Source of the DNA: Sipunculus nudus
Lineage: Eukaryota > Annelida > Sipuncula > Golfingiida > Sipunculidae
DNA: 64,000 bases
Assembly: GCA_026874595.1 (NCBI GenBank)
Contig: CM049318.1
Span: forward strand, 13,807,241 to 13,871,240
Reading direction: 5' to 3'
Positions 26,221 through 39,288 of this stretch are shown here, piece after piece. Both the position numbers and the translations under genes were made by a program. The number at the start of each line of letters is the position of its first letter. The first letter of the stretch is position 1. Under the pieces are notes generated by a model. The model worked only from the letters and a program-made list of their open reading frames with translations. It did no database searches and was not told where the DNA came from.

Positions 26221-29200
26221 GGACAACATTAATCTCTATAATCTTTCCTGTGACTTCTTTTCCTATTGCCATTTGTGGCTTTACCCTCACACGAGTCCTT
26301 TATGCAACTATTTTCTTCTTCTAATTATTATTCCTTTATCTGTCCTTCAGTTAATTTCCTAACATTTTGCCAAAATAAAACAAATATTTATTCGTCACTT
26401 TTCTTCCCTGAATTTTTCCTGTCATTAGAGGTAGATTATTCTGTCAATGACTTTTAAAATTCTTACAGGATGTGAGAGATTCTTTAAATTGTAGTACTTT
26501 TTCTGATGACCTTTCAGACCTTTACTATTTTTTTATTTATATCTGTCAATTTCTGTGACATCATATCTTTACCACTTCCTTTTTTCCTGTGACTTTTATA
26601 CATTAGTTTATTCCATTATTATGACTTATTTAAGGCCTTAATTGTTTATCTAATTTTGTTTATCTAATTTTGTATCAGGCAAACACATCACAGGAAAATT
26701 CCAAATCATCCAGGTCATGATCTTGAATTTCTTATTCCCGTAGTAATTCAAAATATAGTATTTTAAGTGACTGACAGATCAATTTATACTTTCAACAATG
26801 ATGTAATACATGAGATAACAATACTCTAATTGATCCAATTAATTATTAGTTACAATGAAGCATCCCCGTCAATGTTCTGTATATTTGTAACCATTCAATT
26901 TAATTATGATTTGGGCTGCACAATTATTCTTCATTCCATGGTTTAAGAATATGTTTTAAAACATATTGATAAATGGTTAAACTGATTTGATGGTACAAGT
27001 ACATGGTTAACAGCGGTTACCAATGGAAAGCTATTTTGAGTATGACCAAACTGAAGGGAGACTATATGATCCAAAGCAAAAGCCAAAAATTATGCAAATA
27101 GTAACATGATGTACACTGTACCCAGGTTGATGATTCCACATTACATATCACTGATATTTGTTCATATTTATTTGTAGATTTATCGTGAATGCATCATCAT
27201 ATATACAAATAAATATATAATATATGCATGTGTTTATATGAAAAGATTGTTATACCGATCCCTATCACACAATGCCAACACATATTGCTGTCATAAAGCC
27301 TGATGTGAGTTTTGGAATAAATCCAAGAAAATTTCTGGTATAATTCCAATTAGTAAAAATTTTTGAAATTCAGGAAACTTTAAATATGATCTGTAAGTAT
27401 GTTGTCCAAAGTATCATCATTTGACAAACCATCTCATGAAAGAAAATAATAATAAAAAAAATTAAACATACTGTCAACTGACTGATAACAGAAAATTCAT
27501 TCACATGCCTCAAATATAATTGTTGGCAACAAATGTACACCATGACAGATATGATTAAAAAGAGGTTGTAACATGCCTGCACTGGACTTTACCATCAAGG
27601 GACCCCAGATTCCCTATCACAAATAAACAATGACAACAGTTCCACCAAATGAGCAACTACTTAATTCAGCCAGAAACAATGGTCCATCAGTCTCTGATAC
27701 CAGGGAAGCAATGTATCCAATGAGTTGCATAATGAACCAATCCAATTACCGCCTCTCCCCTTGAGGTTTGTTCCTTTGTCACCCACCCTCCACTAACATC
27801 CTTTCAGTCACATTGCCATGGGGAGAGGGGGGGCTCTCCCTGTCTTTTTGACATCGCGTGACCTTTCCCTGCCCTGCACTCACAGTGAGGTCACAGTGGA
27901 TGAAGATTGCCTGGTAATTATCAAGAACAACAAAATCTTGTTAGGCATGATTCACCTCTGGTGATGGACTAAAATCCAACGAGGATAAGATCTTGTCAGG
28001 ACTAACAGTGGATGCTAGGCCCATGTCTGACGTTTCAATATCTGACCCTGAATGACAAGACTGTGAAAGAAGACAGAAGGTGATGAAACTCAGTGGAGGA
28101 TGGAGGACAACAGGATTAAACTTGACATGTAATGTTTGATGATTTTCATATTGGCTCAAAAACAGTATTCACAGGAATGATTATTAGAAAATTATTTTTT
28201 TTGTAATCAATTCCTGGTAAATGACTGGACAATGTATTCTTTGGTGTACCTCTTTTGAATTTTTACCCTTTTACTTGGCTGTACACCAAAATGCTATATT
28301 AACTTCCTGTGCTAAAGTAGGCCCGTGGCAATGCACTGAATCATACCTTAATTTAATTGAAGTTGCCCATTAATCCATAAACCAATAAGGAGTGCAATCA
28401 TTTCATTATGAAATGATGATCAGGAAATGCCTTGTTCAAGACGAATATTTAAAGCAGTATACCTTTAAAATGCATAAACATTCTCATGCTGGCAGTTCAC
28501 AATACATACCATCAAAGGCTACCACTACTCTAAGACATTAAAATTTGAAAATTCAAAAATTGGTTTATCATATTATTATTTAAAAATTTTAACATGTTAT
28601 TTGTATTAATTTTCCCTAAAGAATACTGCCTGAGGGACATTGCTGGATGCGAGTTACTGAACTTCATTAAAAAACTCTATTAGCAATGACATTTTTACAG
28701 ATAGCATCTGTTTTAGACCTTGATCCCAAATAGTTTCCACAAGACCGGAAACATCTTTTTGTTTCAAATGAAGCCAGTATTCTTTTTCACTGACAACTAA
28801 TCACTGATAAACATGCACCTGAGGATTAGTATCTTAATTAGCAAGTCACTATTAACTGACAGCAATCAGACATCTGTTTTCTCTGAAGGCCTATTGCTGC
28901 AGGCCAGAATTACAATAACCAGAATTCTTCTTTCCCAGCCAGCTGTCATGTTACATGCACAGGACACCAGCCTGTTAACGAAGAAATCCCCTAAAACACA
29001 CACAGACATGTTTTACCGCCCTGAACGTTTTCCGAATCACCTGTCTACAGGCAGATTTCAGACTCAGGTGCATTTTGAGGTGTTATTTTTATCATTCATC
29101 GTGGTTTAATGAATCCATCAATCTTCTTTACAAGTAAAAACAATTACTGCTTGTTTCTATTTCATAACTTTTCTTTTCATCCACACAATATTCTTTAACC

Positions 29201-29433
29201 TGTTACCAGGACCCTGCCAATCAAATTAGCAGCCTTTTTGGCCATGACTGACACTGTATACAAGAGCCTTTATCTTTTGAATTTTTACATGATTGTTTCA
29301 ACAAAAATAAACTATTATTCTGAAAACATGTACTATTGAAATCTATGACAAAAAATGTGAAAAACTTTTAACACTAAAACATATACTTTGAATATAAGAC
29401 CGTGTTAATGCATGTGGGCACTCTACATGATTA

Positions 29434-29610
29434 CAGTGAAACCTGTGTTATGTGACCACCCATGGGACAGGCCTAAAGTGGTCTTAATTCTCATGTGGTC
29501 TTATTAGACAGGTCAGTTATAACCAATGTGAATGCTTTGGGTTTATTCAAGGGGGTCTCAATTGACAGGTGGTCTTGTAAAACAGGTGGTCTTTCAGACA
29601 GATTCCACTG
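29434..29610. mobile_element. 177-bp Tc1/mariner-like MITE
   Basis: The left end CAGTGAAACCTGTGTTATG..GACCACC and the right end, read in reverse complement as CAGTGGAATCTGTCTG..GACCACC, form imperfect terminal inverted repeats of about 27 bases. TA flanks both ends (29432-29433 and 29611-29612). CAGT ends with TA duplications and 'GTGGTC' internal repeats are typical of Tc1/mariner-derived MITEs. There is no coding capacity. Confidence 0.8.
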
Positions 29611-29645
29611 TAATACCTGATGCAGTGTTTGGATCAAATGACATA

Positions 29646-31262
29646 ACTAGATATTTCTTGGCACCGCAGGTGCCATAGTATCGCCAGACAATTAATCCCC
29701 CCCCCCTTTAAGAATAGGCCCCCCATCTTCAGCAACAATTAATATCAGACCACACTCATAGAAAAGGTCATTCTCATAGAAAAGGTCATGATCCAAATTT
29801 CAATATACATCATCCCCTAACCCATGTCTATGTATATGCAAGAAATCTGTCCATTAGTTTTTGACTTATAATGCTCACAGTACTGTTAAGTGGCAATGAT
29901 AGGGTATTAAACGGCAGGAAAACAAGTAGAAGAATAACAGGTGGCACCACCTGTTTCCCGTACATGACAACACTATCCAAGATCTTCGTTCAAGTTGATT
30001 TTTGGACCAATCAATGCATCCCTTATTGAGAAATTAATGATTTTGTGTGATTTTCACCATATATGGCAATATTCAAGGTAAAGGCCACTCATTGGAAAGG
30101 TCATGACCCCTATTCAAATAAACATTATCCTATAACCCATATCCATGCATATGCATAATATGAAAGAAATTTGTCCATTAGTTTTTGACTTATAATGCTC
30201 ACAGTACTGATAAATGGCAATGATGGGGTATTAAACGGCACAAAACAAGTAAAAGAATAACAGGTGGCGCCACCTGTTTCCGGTACATGACAATACTTTC
30301 CAAGATCTTCGAACATGTTGATTTTTGGACCAATGCATGCATCCCTTATTGAGATATTAATGATTTTGTGTAATTTTCACCATATATGGCAATATTCAAG
30401 GTCAAGGCCACTCTAATAGGAAAGGTCATGACCCCAATTTATATATACATCATCCCATAACCCATGTCTATGTATATGCATAATATGAAAGAAATCTGTC
30501 CATTAGTTTTTGACTTATAATGCTCACAGGTTATAAATGTACTGTTAAGTGGCAATGATGGGGTATTAAACGGCACGAAAACAAGTAAAAGAATAACAGG
30601 TGGCGCCACCTGTTTCCGGTACATGACATTACTATCCAAGATCTTCGGTCAAGTTGATTTTTGGACCAATGCATGCATCCCTTATTGAGAAATTAATGAT
30701 TTTGTGTGATTTTCACCATATATGGCAATATTCAAGGTCAAGGCCACTCTCATAGGAAAGGTCATGACCCCAATTTAAATAAACATCATCCCATAACCCA
30801 TATCTATGTATTTGCATAATATGAAAGAAATCTGTCCATTAGTTTTTGACTTATAATGCTCACAGTACTGTCAAGTAGCAATTTTGGGGATATTAAACGG
30901 CATGAAAACAAGTAAAGAATAATAGGTGGCGCCACCAGTTTCTCGGACATGACAACCCTATCCATGATCTTCGATCAACTTGATTTTGGGATCAATCCAT
31001 GCAAGTTTTCTTGAGATATTCAAGAATTTGTGTGATTTTCCCCAAAATTGAACCTATTCAAGGTCAAGGTCACTCTCCTAGTTGAGGTCATGACCTCATT
31101 TTAAATAGGCGTCGTCCTCTCACCCATATCTATACATTTACCAAGTTTGGTAAAGATCCTTGATATATTTTTTGAGTTATTGTGTCCAAAAAAATCTCTG
31201 CCGCGGCGGCGCGACCGTGCCTAAACCATAGTATCTCCAGACTATGTCTGGCGATACAATTA
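29646..31262 (+). mobile_element. Family B element, copy 1 (palindrome-array, Helentron-like)
   Basis: The 5' end ACTAGA is followed by hairpin GGCACC-gca-GGTGCC (29660-29674) and box GTATCGCCAGACA (29678-29690). The core has about four tandem units of roughly 325-335 bases, each with GGTGGCGCCACC (29940 degenerate, 30263, 30599, 30925) and the phrase CCATTAGTTTTTGACTTATA. A GC-rich patch CCGCGGCGGCGCGACC (31201-31216) precedes the 3' hairpin (31231-31257), whose outer arm TGTCTGGCGATAC exactly complements the box; AATTAAT follows. Minus-strand frames of 63 and 66 codons are just two copies of the repeat. Confidence 0.85.
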
Positions 31263-32294
31263 ATATTCATAAAATGTGTTTGGGTAAAACGAGACAGCAT
31301 TGCAACAGGTTCATCAAAATATATAATAAAATAAGTAAGAAGTACTGACAGAAACCTTATTCTTAAAGAAAAAGAAGTTTTTTTTTATTTTATCAATTTA
31401 TATATAGCAAAATATGATCTCCTTTCTGTCTAAGGACCTGAACTCTCCTCGCTCCAGGACTGGTTTCCGATGCAGATGATATATGAGATGAAATCAGAGT
31501 TTCAGACATAGCAAATTACCATTTTATTTTATTTTTTAAAGCTACATATTCAGTAAAATATTATGGAAGCAAAAATGTCTAAAGTAATTTTCAAATGCAT
31601 AGCTTCTGGTGAGAAAAGACTAAATACTTCAGGGGGAAAGTTGATGAGCTGTAAGTCCCATGCCAAAGTGCCTTACATAGATAATGTAAAGGGAATATGC
31701 CATTCGTGATAACATCTTGAAAAATATGAGTTATCCATCTACTGGAGCATGTGAGGGTATATATACACTGATAGCTGCAGGTCTTTATATATAGAAATCC
31801 CAGAGCATATAAAAACCTCCTCTGGGAGACATAAAACAAGATACAGAGCTATAACATCAAAACGTAATTATCATCCATTAAAGCAGCACCTGCCTGCTGG
31901 CCCAGCCCCGCTTACAGACACACCGGGAAGCACCTGGAAGTCTAAGCCAGTGGACCAGCAGACTTCTGTATAAACACGAGAGCACTTAGAGAATCTAAAA
32001 ACCAGAGCAAGAGCAGAAAACTAAAACTAAAGTACAGCAGGCTGGCTGCCAGTTTGTCAACAATGTCACTCAAGTTGGATATCCTGTAGATATAATCAGT
32101 ACTTCTTTTTACATTGATAAAGTATTAATCACTTGAAGAATCTTTGTTTGTCTGTCAGTCAGTCTGTCAGTCAACAAGTTTTTACAGGATGAACTTGTTC
32201 TCACTGACATTAATTGGCAGCAGGTCTGGGTAAGGGTGGTTTTGGGTGGGTGGGGGGGAGGTGCCAGTAGGAAGATCCAGAATGATAATGGTTA

Positions 32295-32527
32295 TCCTGA
32301 CCCTGATCCTAGCATGTCAATCCTGACCCTGATCCTAGCATGTAAATCCTGACCCTGATGCTAGCATGTCAATCCTGACCCTGATGCTAGCATGTCAATC
32401 CTGACCCTGATCCTAGCATGTCAATCCTGACCCTGATCCTAGCATGTCAATCCTGACCCTGATCCTAGCATGTCAATCCTGACCCTGATCCTAGCATGTT
32501 TATTCTGACTCGAATCCTAGCATTTGG
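32295..32527 (+). repeat. 26-bp minisatellite, about nine copies
   Basis: The unit is TCCTGACCCTGATCCTAGC plus ATGTCAA. Copies 1 and 5-7 are identical by eye, copies 3 and 4 share a C-to-G change in GATCCT, and the last two are decayed. The GATG variant in adjacent copies suggests spread by unequal exchange. Confidence 0.95.
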
Positions 32528-33228
32528 TAACACTCACATATATCAAGATTGTTTGTTGCTGTTTCAGCAGACAAAAGTGCATGTACTTCCCGACAAAATT
32601 AACTGACCTGGCATCGTTGCTCATCTCTTTAGTGTAGGTTTGAATAATCGGGCAGGAAATTGTGCAAGTTGGGATGGTTTATCAGACACAAACGAGCCAG
32701 CTATTGCTGTGCTGAGAAAAATACAGACTCTAGAACCTAGAGGACACAACACTTGCACTGGATGAGGTGCTGGAGAACTGAACAATATTCCCAGCTCAGG
32801 AATCAAGTATGATTATACATATACTATTGGTCTAATCAAGCCTGGAGGAGCGCTCTCCCACCAAACAATGACTCCCTATTCACTGGCTTTGATATAGGTG
32901 AATGCCATATACATGCTCACTGTGTGTGACAGAAACATGATAAACATCGCTGTCTTAACTTGTTTGGTCTCTCACCCCCAAGTCTAACTACATATTTAAA
33001 TGTCAACTGTCTATTTTGTGCATGTAATCAAGCAAATTAACTATTTAAAAAATATTTTATTACTTTTTTAACTTAATGTAATTTTACTTCTTATACAATT
33101 CAAGTATTTATATCTGTAGTGCTTTTCCTTTCTGTATTTCTATCATATATTGTTAAGAATATATTTTTATTTAAATTTAGAAATTTGTATATAATGTGTA
33201 TTCTCAACAAACATTTCACACACATATA

Positions 33229-33260
33229 TACATACATACATACATACATACATACATACA
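33229..33260 (+). repeat. (CATA)n microsatellite
   Basis: About eight CATA units are preceded by a short CACACATATATA stretch. Confidence 0.9.
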
Positions 33261-34046
33261 GGGTTATATCTAGACAAATTTGAGTGCAAGCTAAATTTAC
33301 AGACATTGGCAAAGCAAGCAGAGGTAGTCACAGCAGGGGGTCCATGGGCTGGCCTTAGGGCGTTGTTTTAAATGTTATAACTATTTTTTCAATGATTATT
33401 TTGGCCTTCAACTGATTAATTTTTTGTAAATATACGTATGAGGTACACATTTCGTGCAGTTTGGGGAAATAAATAATCAAAGTTTCATTGCTGGTTGCTG
33501 TTTTTTGATGATCTTTAAGATCTTTTGTGTGATCAGTGGGTTGCAAATTTTAGCTTTGTGCAAACCAGCAGAAGCCTGTCCCAGCTACCCCTAACCAGCG
33601 CGGCTATAAACCTGCATACATATAAACATGTATATTATCTAGAATATGACCTACCAATGTTTTCATGCACAGTAACTCTTTTTGGAATACCATCAGGCAT
33701 CAGGCAAATTGTTAATAGCTTATTTTTTATCATATCCCTTTCTCTAAAGCTGGACTAACACCTTGATTTCTTTGCATCTGTGAAAGTTTGGAATTCATTT
33801 ACATTGTATCCACGGAATAAAATGTATCTGCTAAGACCTTTAACCTTGCTGTCATCCAGGCCAGCCAACCCTGGCTAAATCATAAAATCACTACTGAGTT
33901 TAGGTCCATGTTATATTTACTCTGATTGCCTCAAATTTGAAGATATTGTCACTTTTATCCCCAAAATTAAAACCATGGCCCATCTGATACCAGAAAGTCT
34001 CAAATTTATTTGCATTGGTTGAAAGTGAAAGTCCTGTATCAACAAC

Positions 34047-36673
34047 AAGGGACCTATGGGTCACGGCGCTCAGCTGTTATATATGATAAAAAAGTATGAT
34101 TTAGAAATGAGGCACATGCTGGTTTTATGTGGTAACAAAAATAAGCTGTATTATGATTTGTTGTTGTTTAGCTTATGAATGATTTTGATAGTACTTTGGA
34201 GACAGGAAAGAGGATTAATTTAATTTATTTTATTAACAAATGGAGTGCAATTGTCACACAGATTTTGACTTGGCCATATAACTTATAAGCAGAACATATA
34301 ATATAAGAGTTTAACTGTTTATTAAAAAAATTACAAATATTGTCCCAAATATAAGAGAATATTATGATTTTTTCAAATAAAATATGACTGAAATGATTAT
34401 TAAAATAATATTAAAGAATATATTCATGAATGCATTCATTAATACATTTTGAAAGTATTTGCACTGGTATTCATATACTTTCATTTTTACCTGAATTCCC
34501 ATTCTTATGAAAGAAATTTTATAATGGAGTATATATTCATATTCGTGTTTAAATACAATTGCAAAGTATTCGCACCATGTCTGGTATTTATTCAGTTTTC
34601 ACCAAACAATGATGTTGAGAATCCAGAATATACAAAATTCACACTTTTAAATAATGATCATAAGTACCTGGTTTTATGGCTTTTATTTATATTAAAAAAA
34701 AATGTAATATATTCACTTTGGACTAATTTCACATCAATGTACTAACTATAGACACAGTAGGAATCTAGATAATAATATTATCAACTGCATCATTGTCTAT
34801 CATTAATTTCCTTCATATGATCCCTAATGATTAGTAATGAATAATATGATTTACTTTTTTATCATTACAATTGAACTGAAAAATACCATAGGTGACTGCA
34901 TGGTGTTATTTGGAATATGTGACATTATATCCATCGATACAAGATTCTTATATCATCAGTAACTGCAAGTTAATTTCCTGTTATTATCAACTAACAAATT
35001 CCTTTTCTATTTTTCTTTAATTTGTTATTAAAAACCAATAAAAATTTATTAATTTATTGTTTATTGTTATGTTGTTGGTTAAAACTACTAGATGAGTTGG
35101 GTTGGACACCTGGATCAACTGTGGCTGGCCATTATATAATAAGCTGCCTGGAGCCCCAGTTTATGACTCGCCTCAAGCATGCATAATTTGCTGAAAGTTC
35201 AACAAGGTCAACATACAGGTGACTCAAGAGGTGCTACAGAGAGCCAAGGTCTGACATGGTCTCATAAAAACATTAATAAAAGCTACAATTTTTGGCCAAT
35301 TTCTTTCAGCTTTTTAAACTAAAAAGTTGAAATCTTTATGTGTGCATGATATGAAAATTATATCAACAGTGCTCACATGAAACAAACATGCCATGGTCAA
35401 AGTTGGGCAAAATTTAAGGTACTAATTTTATATTTATACTAATAACTTATAAAATTTGAAAAATTCAGAACTAATTTTGGGTATTCAATTGAATCTTGAT
35501 TAAATAATGTTACATCTCTGACAAAAAATCTCTAGCTTCAGCAATCCTCTTGTTAAGGGAGTAAATATTTTTCTTGATTTTTTACAAAGTGCATTATGTT
35601 TGGGCCCATAACTTAAAACAATTACGCAATACTGACATCATTTCTGGCATGTTCATAGAGAATGTATAGAAAAATATGTATATTATATATGATTAAAGTC
35701 AGATCAGTGGTTTTGAAATTAGGCAGTCTTGAAGTGTAACAATGGGTTTTTAACGGAAAAATGATGTTTTTCATTAATATCTTGAAGGAATTAAGTCCTA
35801 GTGACCAAATTCTTGGCATGGTAGGGGATTTTTGAGACATCTAATTGCATGCCAAATTTTAGGAACTGAGAGCTGAAGCTGGGGAGCTGAGCACTTGCAA
35901 ACTGCATGACACTAGCTTGATGTAAACAATATGTTACATGGTGCTTGAAAACTTGAATAAAATCTACAGTTTTTGATCAACTGGTTTCAAATTTTCGGTG
36001 TTAACAGACAAAATGCTAAAAAAACATGCTTAGAAAATTAAATCCACAGTACTTACAGGAAAAAAAAGTGCCATAGTCAAAGTAGGGCAAAATTTAAGGT
36101 ACCAATTTTTTATTTTTGTTAATATTTTAAAAAATTTAAAAGATTTTGATCTAAATTTGGGTATACAATTTAATTTTGATTAATTAAAGTTATATTACTG
36201 GAAAAAAAAGTTTATAGCTTTAACATATTTTGTGTTAAGTGATCAAATATCTTTCCTGATTTTTTACACAATGCATTATGTTTGGGCCCATAACTTTTTA
36301 AATTTACATAATACAGACATAATTTCTGGCATGTACATAGGAACTATATAGAGGAATAATTATGGTAAATATGATGAAAAACAGATGAGTGGTTTTGATA
36401 TTAGGCAGTCCTGAAGTGTAAAAATAGGTTTTTAATAAAAAATTGAGGTTTTTCCTTAATTTCTAAAAGGAACGAAGTCTCAAAGACCCAGTTTTCAGCT
36501 TGGTAGGAGATCTTGGGGACATCTAACATTATGCTGAATTTTGGATTCCTAGGTCTTACGGTTTCAAAACGTGCCACATCTACGGACGGACGGACGGAAG
36601 GACAGACGGACGGATGACGGACAATGGACCAGGACTATAGCTCAGATGACTTATAGTCAGCTGAGCTAAAAAC
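34047..36673 (+). mobile_element. Family A element, copy 3 (longest in the window)
   Basis: The 5' end ACAAGG, GACCTATGGGTC (34051-34062; one base off a perfect palindrome) and box GCTCAGCTG (34068-34076) match copy 2. From 34958 on it is collinear with copy 1 through two ~690-base tandem units. It then has a GACGGACGG run (about 36583-36625), hairpin 36638-36668 and AAAA. The segment 34080-34957 has no counterpart elsewhere in the window and is very AT-rich, so the 5' end could belong to a separate truncated copy. Confidence 0.7.
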
Positions 36674-37365
36674 TGTGATACAGATAGAATCAAATCCACC
36701 CCTGATAAACTGGCATGTACCTGATCAGTTTTCAGGTGCACTTGAACAAAGCATGGATTTATAATTCAAAGATGTGTAGGGCCAATTGGGGATTCAAAGG
36801 TGGATGGACAAGCAGTCTTAAGCATGACATACCACCCTGTATTATTATCAGATCAATGCTCTTCAGTTTAGGTTGGGTCAGTGACCAACTAATTTCACAT
36901 CTGAGTGCCCCCAAGGCCAGCCTGAACCTCAGCAAATCATGATTTATGCGCCAAAGTATAGGCTTTGGAGGGGGAGAAAATGCTATTTCAGTAGCACAGT
37001 AAATAGGCACATGCCCTACTGTCCAACAAATATGTATTTCACAAAACAGACTAATTTTATATTTAATATCTTTATCAATGCAATGTTCACTGTAAGGCAC
37101 TTGCAGCCTACAATAGATTTGATTGGTCAGGTAATAGTGTAACAGATTATCACACATATAGATATAGCACACCTCTGATCTGCCTTATCTTTAGAAATGA
37201 TGAAACACTATAGACCTCACAGACTGGTCCGTGACAAGATAAATGAGCTACAATATGTTTACATCACATGTAAACTGCGGAACTCCAACATCCTATTATC
37301 ATCAACAACACAGCTATGTAACATGGTCCGTCCTCTATCCTGTCCTGAAGGGGTCATACTTCCTG

Positions 37366-37367
<2 letters not shown>

Positions 37368-37453
<86 letters not shown>
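37368..37453 (+). repeat. (CA)n(TC)n compound microsatellite
   Basis: About 26 CA units run directly into about 16 TC units. The long HTHTHT...LSLSLS open frames across it are artefacts of the repeat. Confidence 0.97.
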
Positions 37454-37456
<3 letters not shown>

Positions 37457-38029
37457 CAAAAATACAAAACCAAATTTTTTCAAACAAGTCTTATTATATA
37501 TTGCTATGACAAGGCCTTTCAAAATATCATAATACTATATGTTCATAAGTTAACAGGATTAATAATCTTCTGCCAAAATCCCCACAAGACTTCACATCTG
37601 GACAGTTTCCTTTGATCTTATCTCATGTCATCAACCCTACTTTCTGGCTACCAAAAAATATCCTCCTCTGTATTACATTCACCCACTTCACTGACATCAT
37701 ATACAATATTAATCTAATCAACACTTCAACCATTACCATCTTTGAATAACTTATTATATGCTGTGTCAACTTTGTTAATTATAATCTGTCTGTATTGCAT
37801 GGGAATAGGCAAACCTAAGCCCTCAGTCTTGCAGCCAAATCCTTTTGATGCTGGTATACTTGTATTGTAATCACTGTATGTTTATTACATTCTTCTGTAT
37901 CAATAAAACATTTCAAATAAACATACTGACACATGAGACAAACTATAGATCCTTCAATGGGAAAAATAATAAATTATAAAAGACACATTTAACACTCAGT
38001 ATTTTTACAACAGAGGTATCCAGCACACC

Positions 38030-38030
<1 letters not shown>

Positions 38031-38092
<62 letters not shown>
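38031..38092 (+). repeat. (TC)n microsatellite
   Basis: About 30 uninterrupted CT/TC units. The minus-strand RERERE frame over it is an artefact. Confidence 0.97.
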
Positions 38093-38096
<4 letters not shown>

Positions 38097-38701
38097 AGTT
38101 CTACAGATATATAACATGCACCCTGTTGACAAAGAACATTATTCTTCCTGATCTTATCAACATTTATTATTTCATTCACTTTCTCTCTGATAAAAAAATA
38201 AAAATTTATTCCAGATAGTCTCAAAGCCCTACCATCTATTTTCTCTGTTATTTTATCCTTTAATATTACACACACTCAAAACACAAATAACCATTATAGC
38301 AAACCACAGAGCCAACTTAATTCCTTTTATATGCATAATGTCTTGAATTTCTAGTGACCCAGAACTTGGGGGTTTGTAAACATTGTACACCTCAAATTCC
38401 TTTCCAGTTCATCAGGCAAGTTCTGTTCAAAAGGGCTATATACCCCGGAATGAATTAACAAGCCTAAATAAACCTAATGTATAAAAGCTGAGACCATGGA
38501 CGTACAATACTGACTGTTTTGTCTGAGATTCCCAGGTGTCAAGGCCACCCGTGTGAGGTCCAGATGATCTGAAGTTTATTGCACCTGATGTACAATCAGA
38601 TTTGTTTATCATCTGGATTCTAACTTACTGGTTCTGCCAGGGAAATTCATCTAGTCAGACAAATCATGTCACTGACTGACATGTATACACCTATTCTAGG
38701 G

Positions 38702-38852
38702 AAAAAAAGTCATATGAAAAAAGTCACAATTTTGGGTGGGGAAAAAAGTCAAAAACTTGGGCAGAAAACTTTTAGGTAGGTAATTTTTTTTCCTACATAA
38801 ACATGCAACTTTATCTCCAACCAAAGGCTGTGACTTTTTTTCATGACTTTAT
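38702..38852. mobile_element. ~150-bp foldback/MITE
   Basis: The left arm AAAGTCATATGAAAAAAGTC pairs with the right arm, whose reverse complement reads AAAGTCATGAAAAAAAGTC. The middle repeats AAAAAGTC again, with a GTAGGTAATT..CCTAC pair. No target duplication was identified. It lies 294 bases downstream (in transcript sense) of the 39146 exon. Confidence 0.65.
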
Positions 38853-39112
38853 TTATGTAGTTGTCAGATCGTCTATAATATGAAATATCTTAGGATTATA
38901 TAAAACTCATATTTAAGCAAAATTAACAGGACTTGGTGAATGTTGTAAACCCAATTTGATAAGTTAACTCAGAATTCTGCACAATCAGCCTTGTAATTAA
39001 CTTGTATGATATCATAATGACTGACATGGCATCATGATAAAATGGCTCTACCACATACTATAGCTTTACCTTATTTCACCTGACCCACATGTTCAGCACT
39101 GCATTGTTCAGT

Positions 39113-39127
39113 AGCGCCCCCTGGTAG
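39113..39127 (-). promoter_or_regulatory. CTCF-like motif beside the second C2 exon
   Basis: The minus strand reads CTACCAGGGGGCGCT, 14 of 15 against the recalled bilaterian CTCF consensus CCASYAGRKGGCRSY. It is 18 bases past the splice donor. A weaker match (TCAACAGGTGGCGCT) lies at 39731-39745 in the 758-base intron on the other side of the exon. Binding is not shown by sequence. Confidence 0.4.
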
Positions 39128-39145
39128 GAACAATATGAAACTTAC

Positions 39146-39288
39146 CCCTGGCTGGCTCTGTCAATCAGCCGCTGGACTGGAACTGTCAACTTTCCTAAGA
39201 ACCTGCTGATGGTTGGTCTGCTTTTTGCAAATTTGTCCTTAACCTCAAACTCTATCACATCTGTCGGCAGGGCCTCAAAGGTAAACTC
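39146..39288 (-). CDS. HECW: HECW-like E3 ligase, C2 domain exon (second half)
   Basis: The exon has 47 complete codons plus two bases, with acceptor TCCTCCACAG and donor GTAAGT. It joins the previous exon in phase 0 to give ...[15 protein letters not shown]. The stretch [20 protein letters not shown] followed by PVQRL is almost diagnostic of HECW1/HECW2, where the equivalent is [20 protein letters not shown]. The Asp in VKD corresponds to a C2 calcium-loop position. The exon ends CAG-GG and the next exon supplies G, giving Gln-Gly. A CTCF-like motif (39113-39127) lies 18 bases past the donor. No frameshift or stop is seen. Confidence 0.96.

Larger units (their letters stand above)
25338..39145 (-). 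other. 13.8-kb intron inside the C2 coding region
   Basis: The intron is bounded by GTAAGT (from 39145) and TTCATCATTCCAG (ending 25338). It holds family D, a Tc1-like MITE, family B copy 1, the 26-bp minisatellite, family A copy 3, microsatellites and a small foldback, all listed separately. The remaining stretches, notably 26221-29433, 31263-32294, 32528-34046, 36674-37367 and 37454-38031, show no supportable gene, RNA or conserved repeat. Confidence 0.75.

Noticed and set aside
30125-30639. Two similar minus-strand frames (63 and 66 codons)
   Set aside because: They are two copies of the family B tandem unit, not a protein family.
37197-38275. HTHTHT/LSLSLS and RERERE frames
   Set aside because: Translations of (CA)n(TC)n and (TC)n microsatellites.
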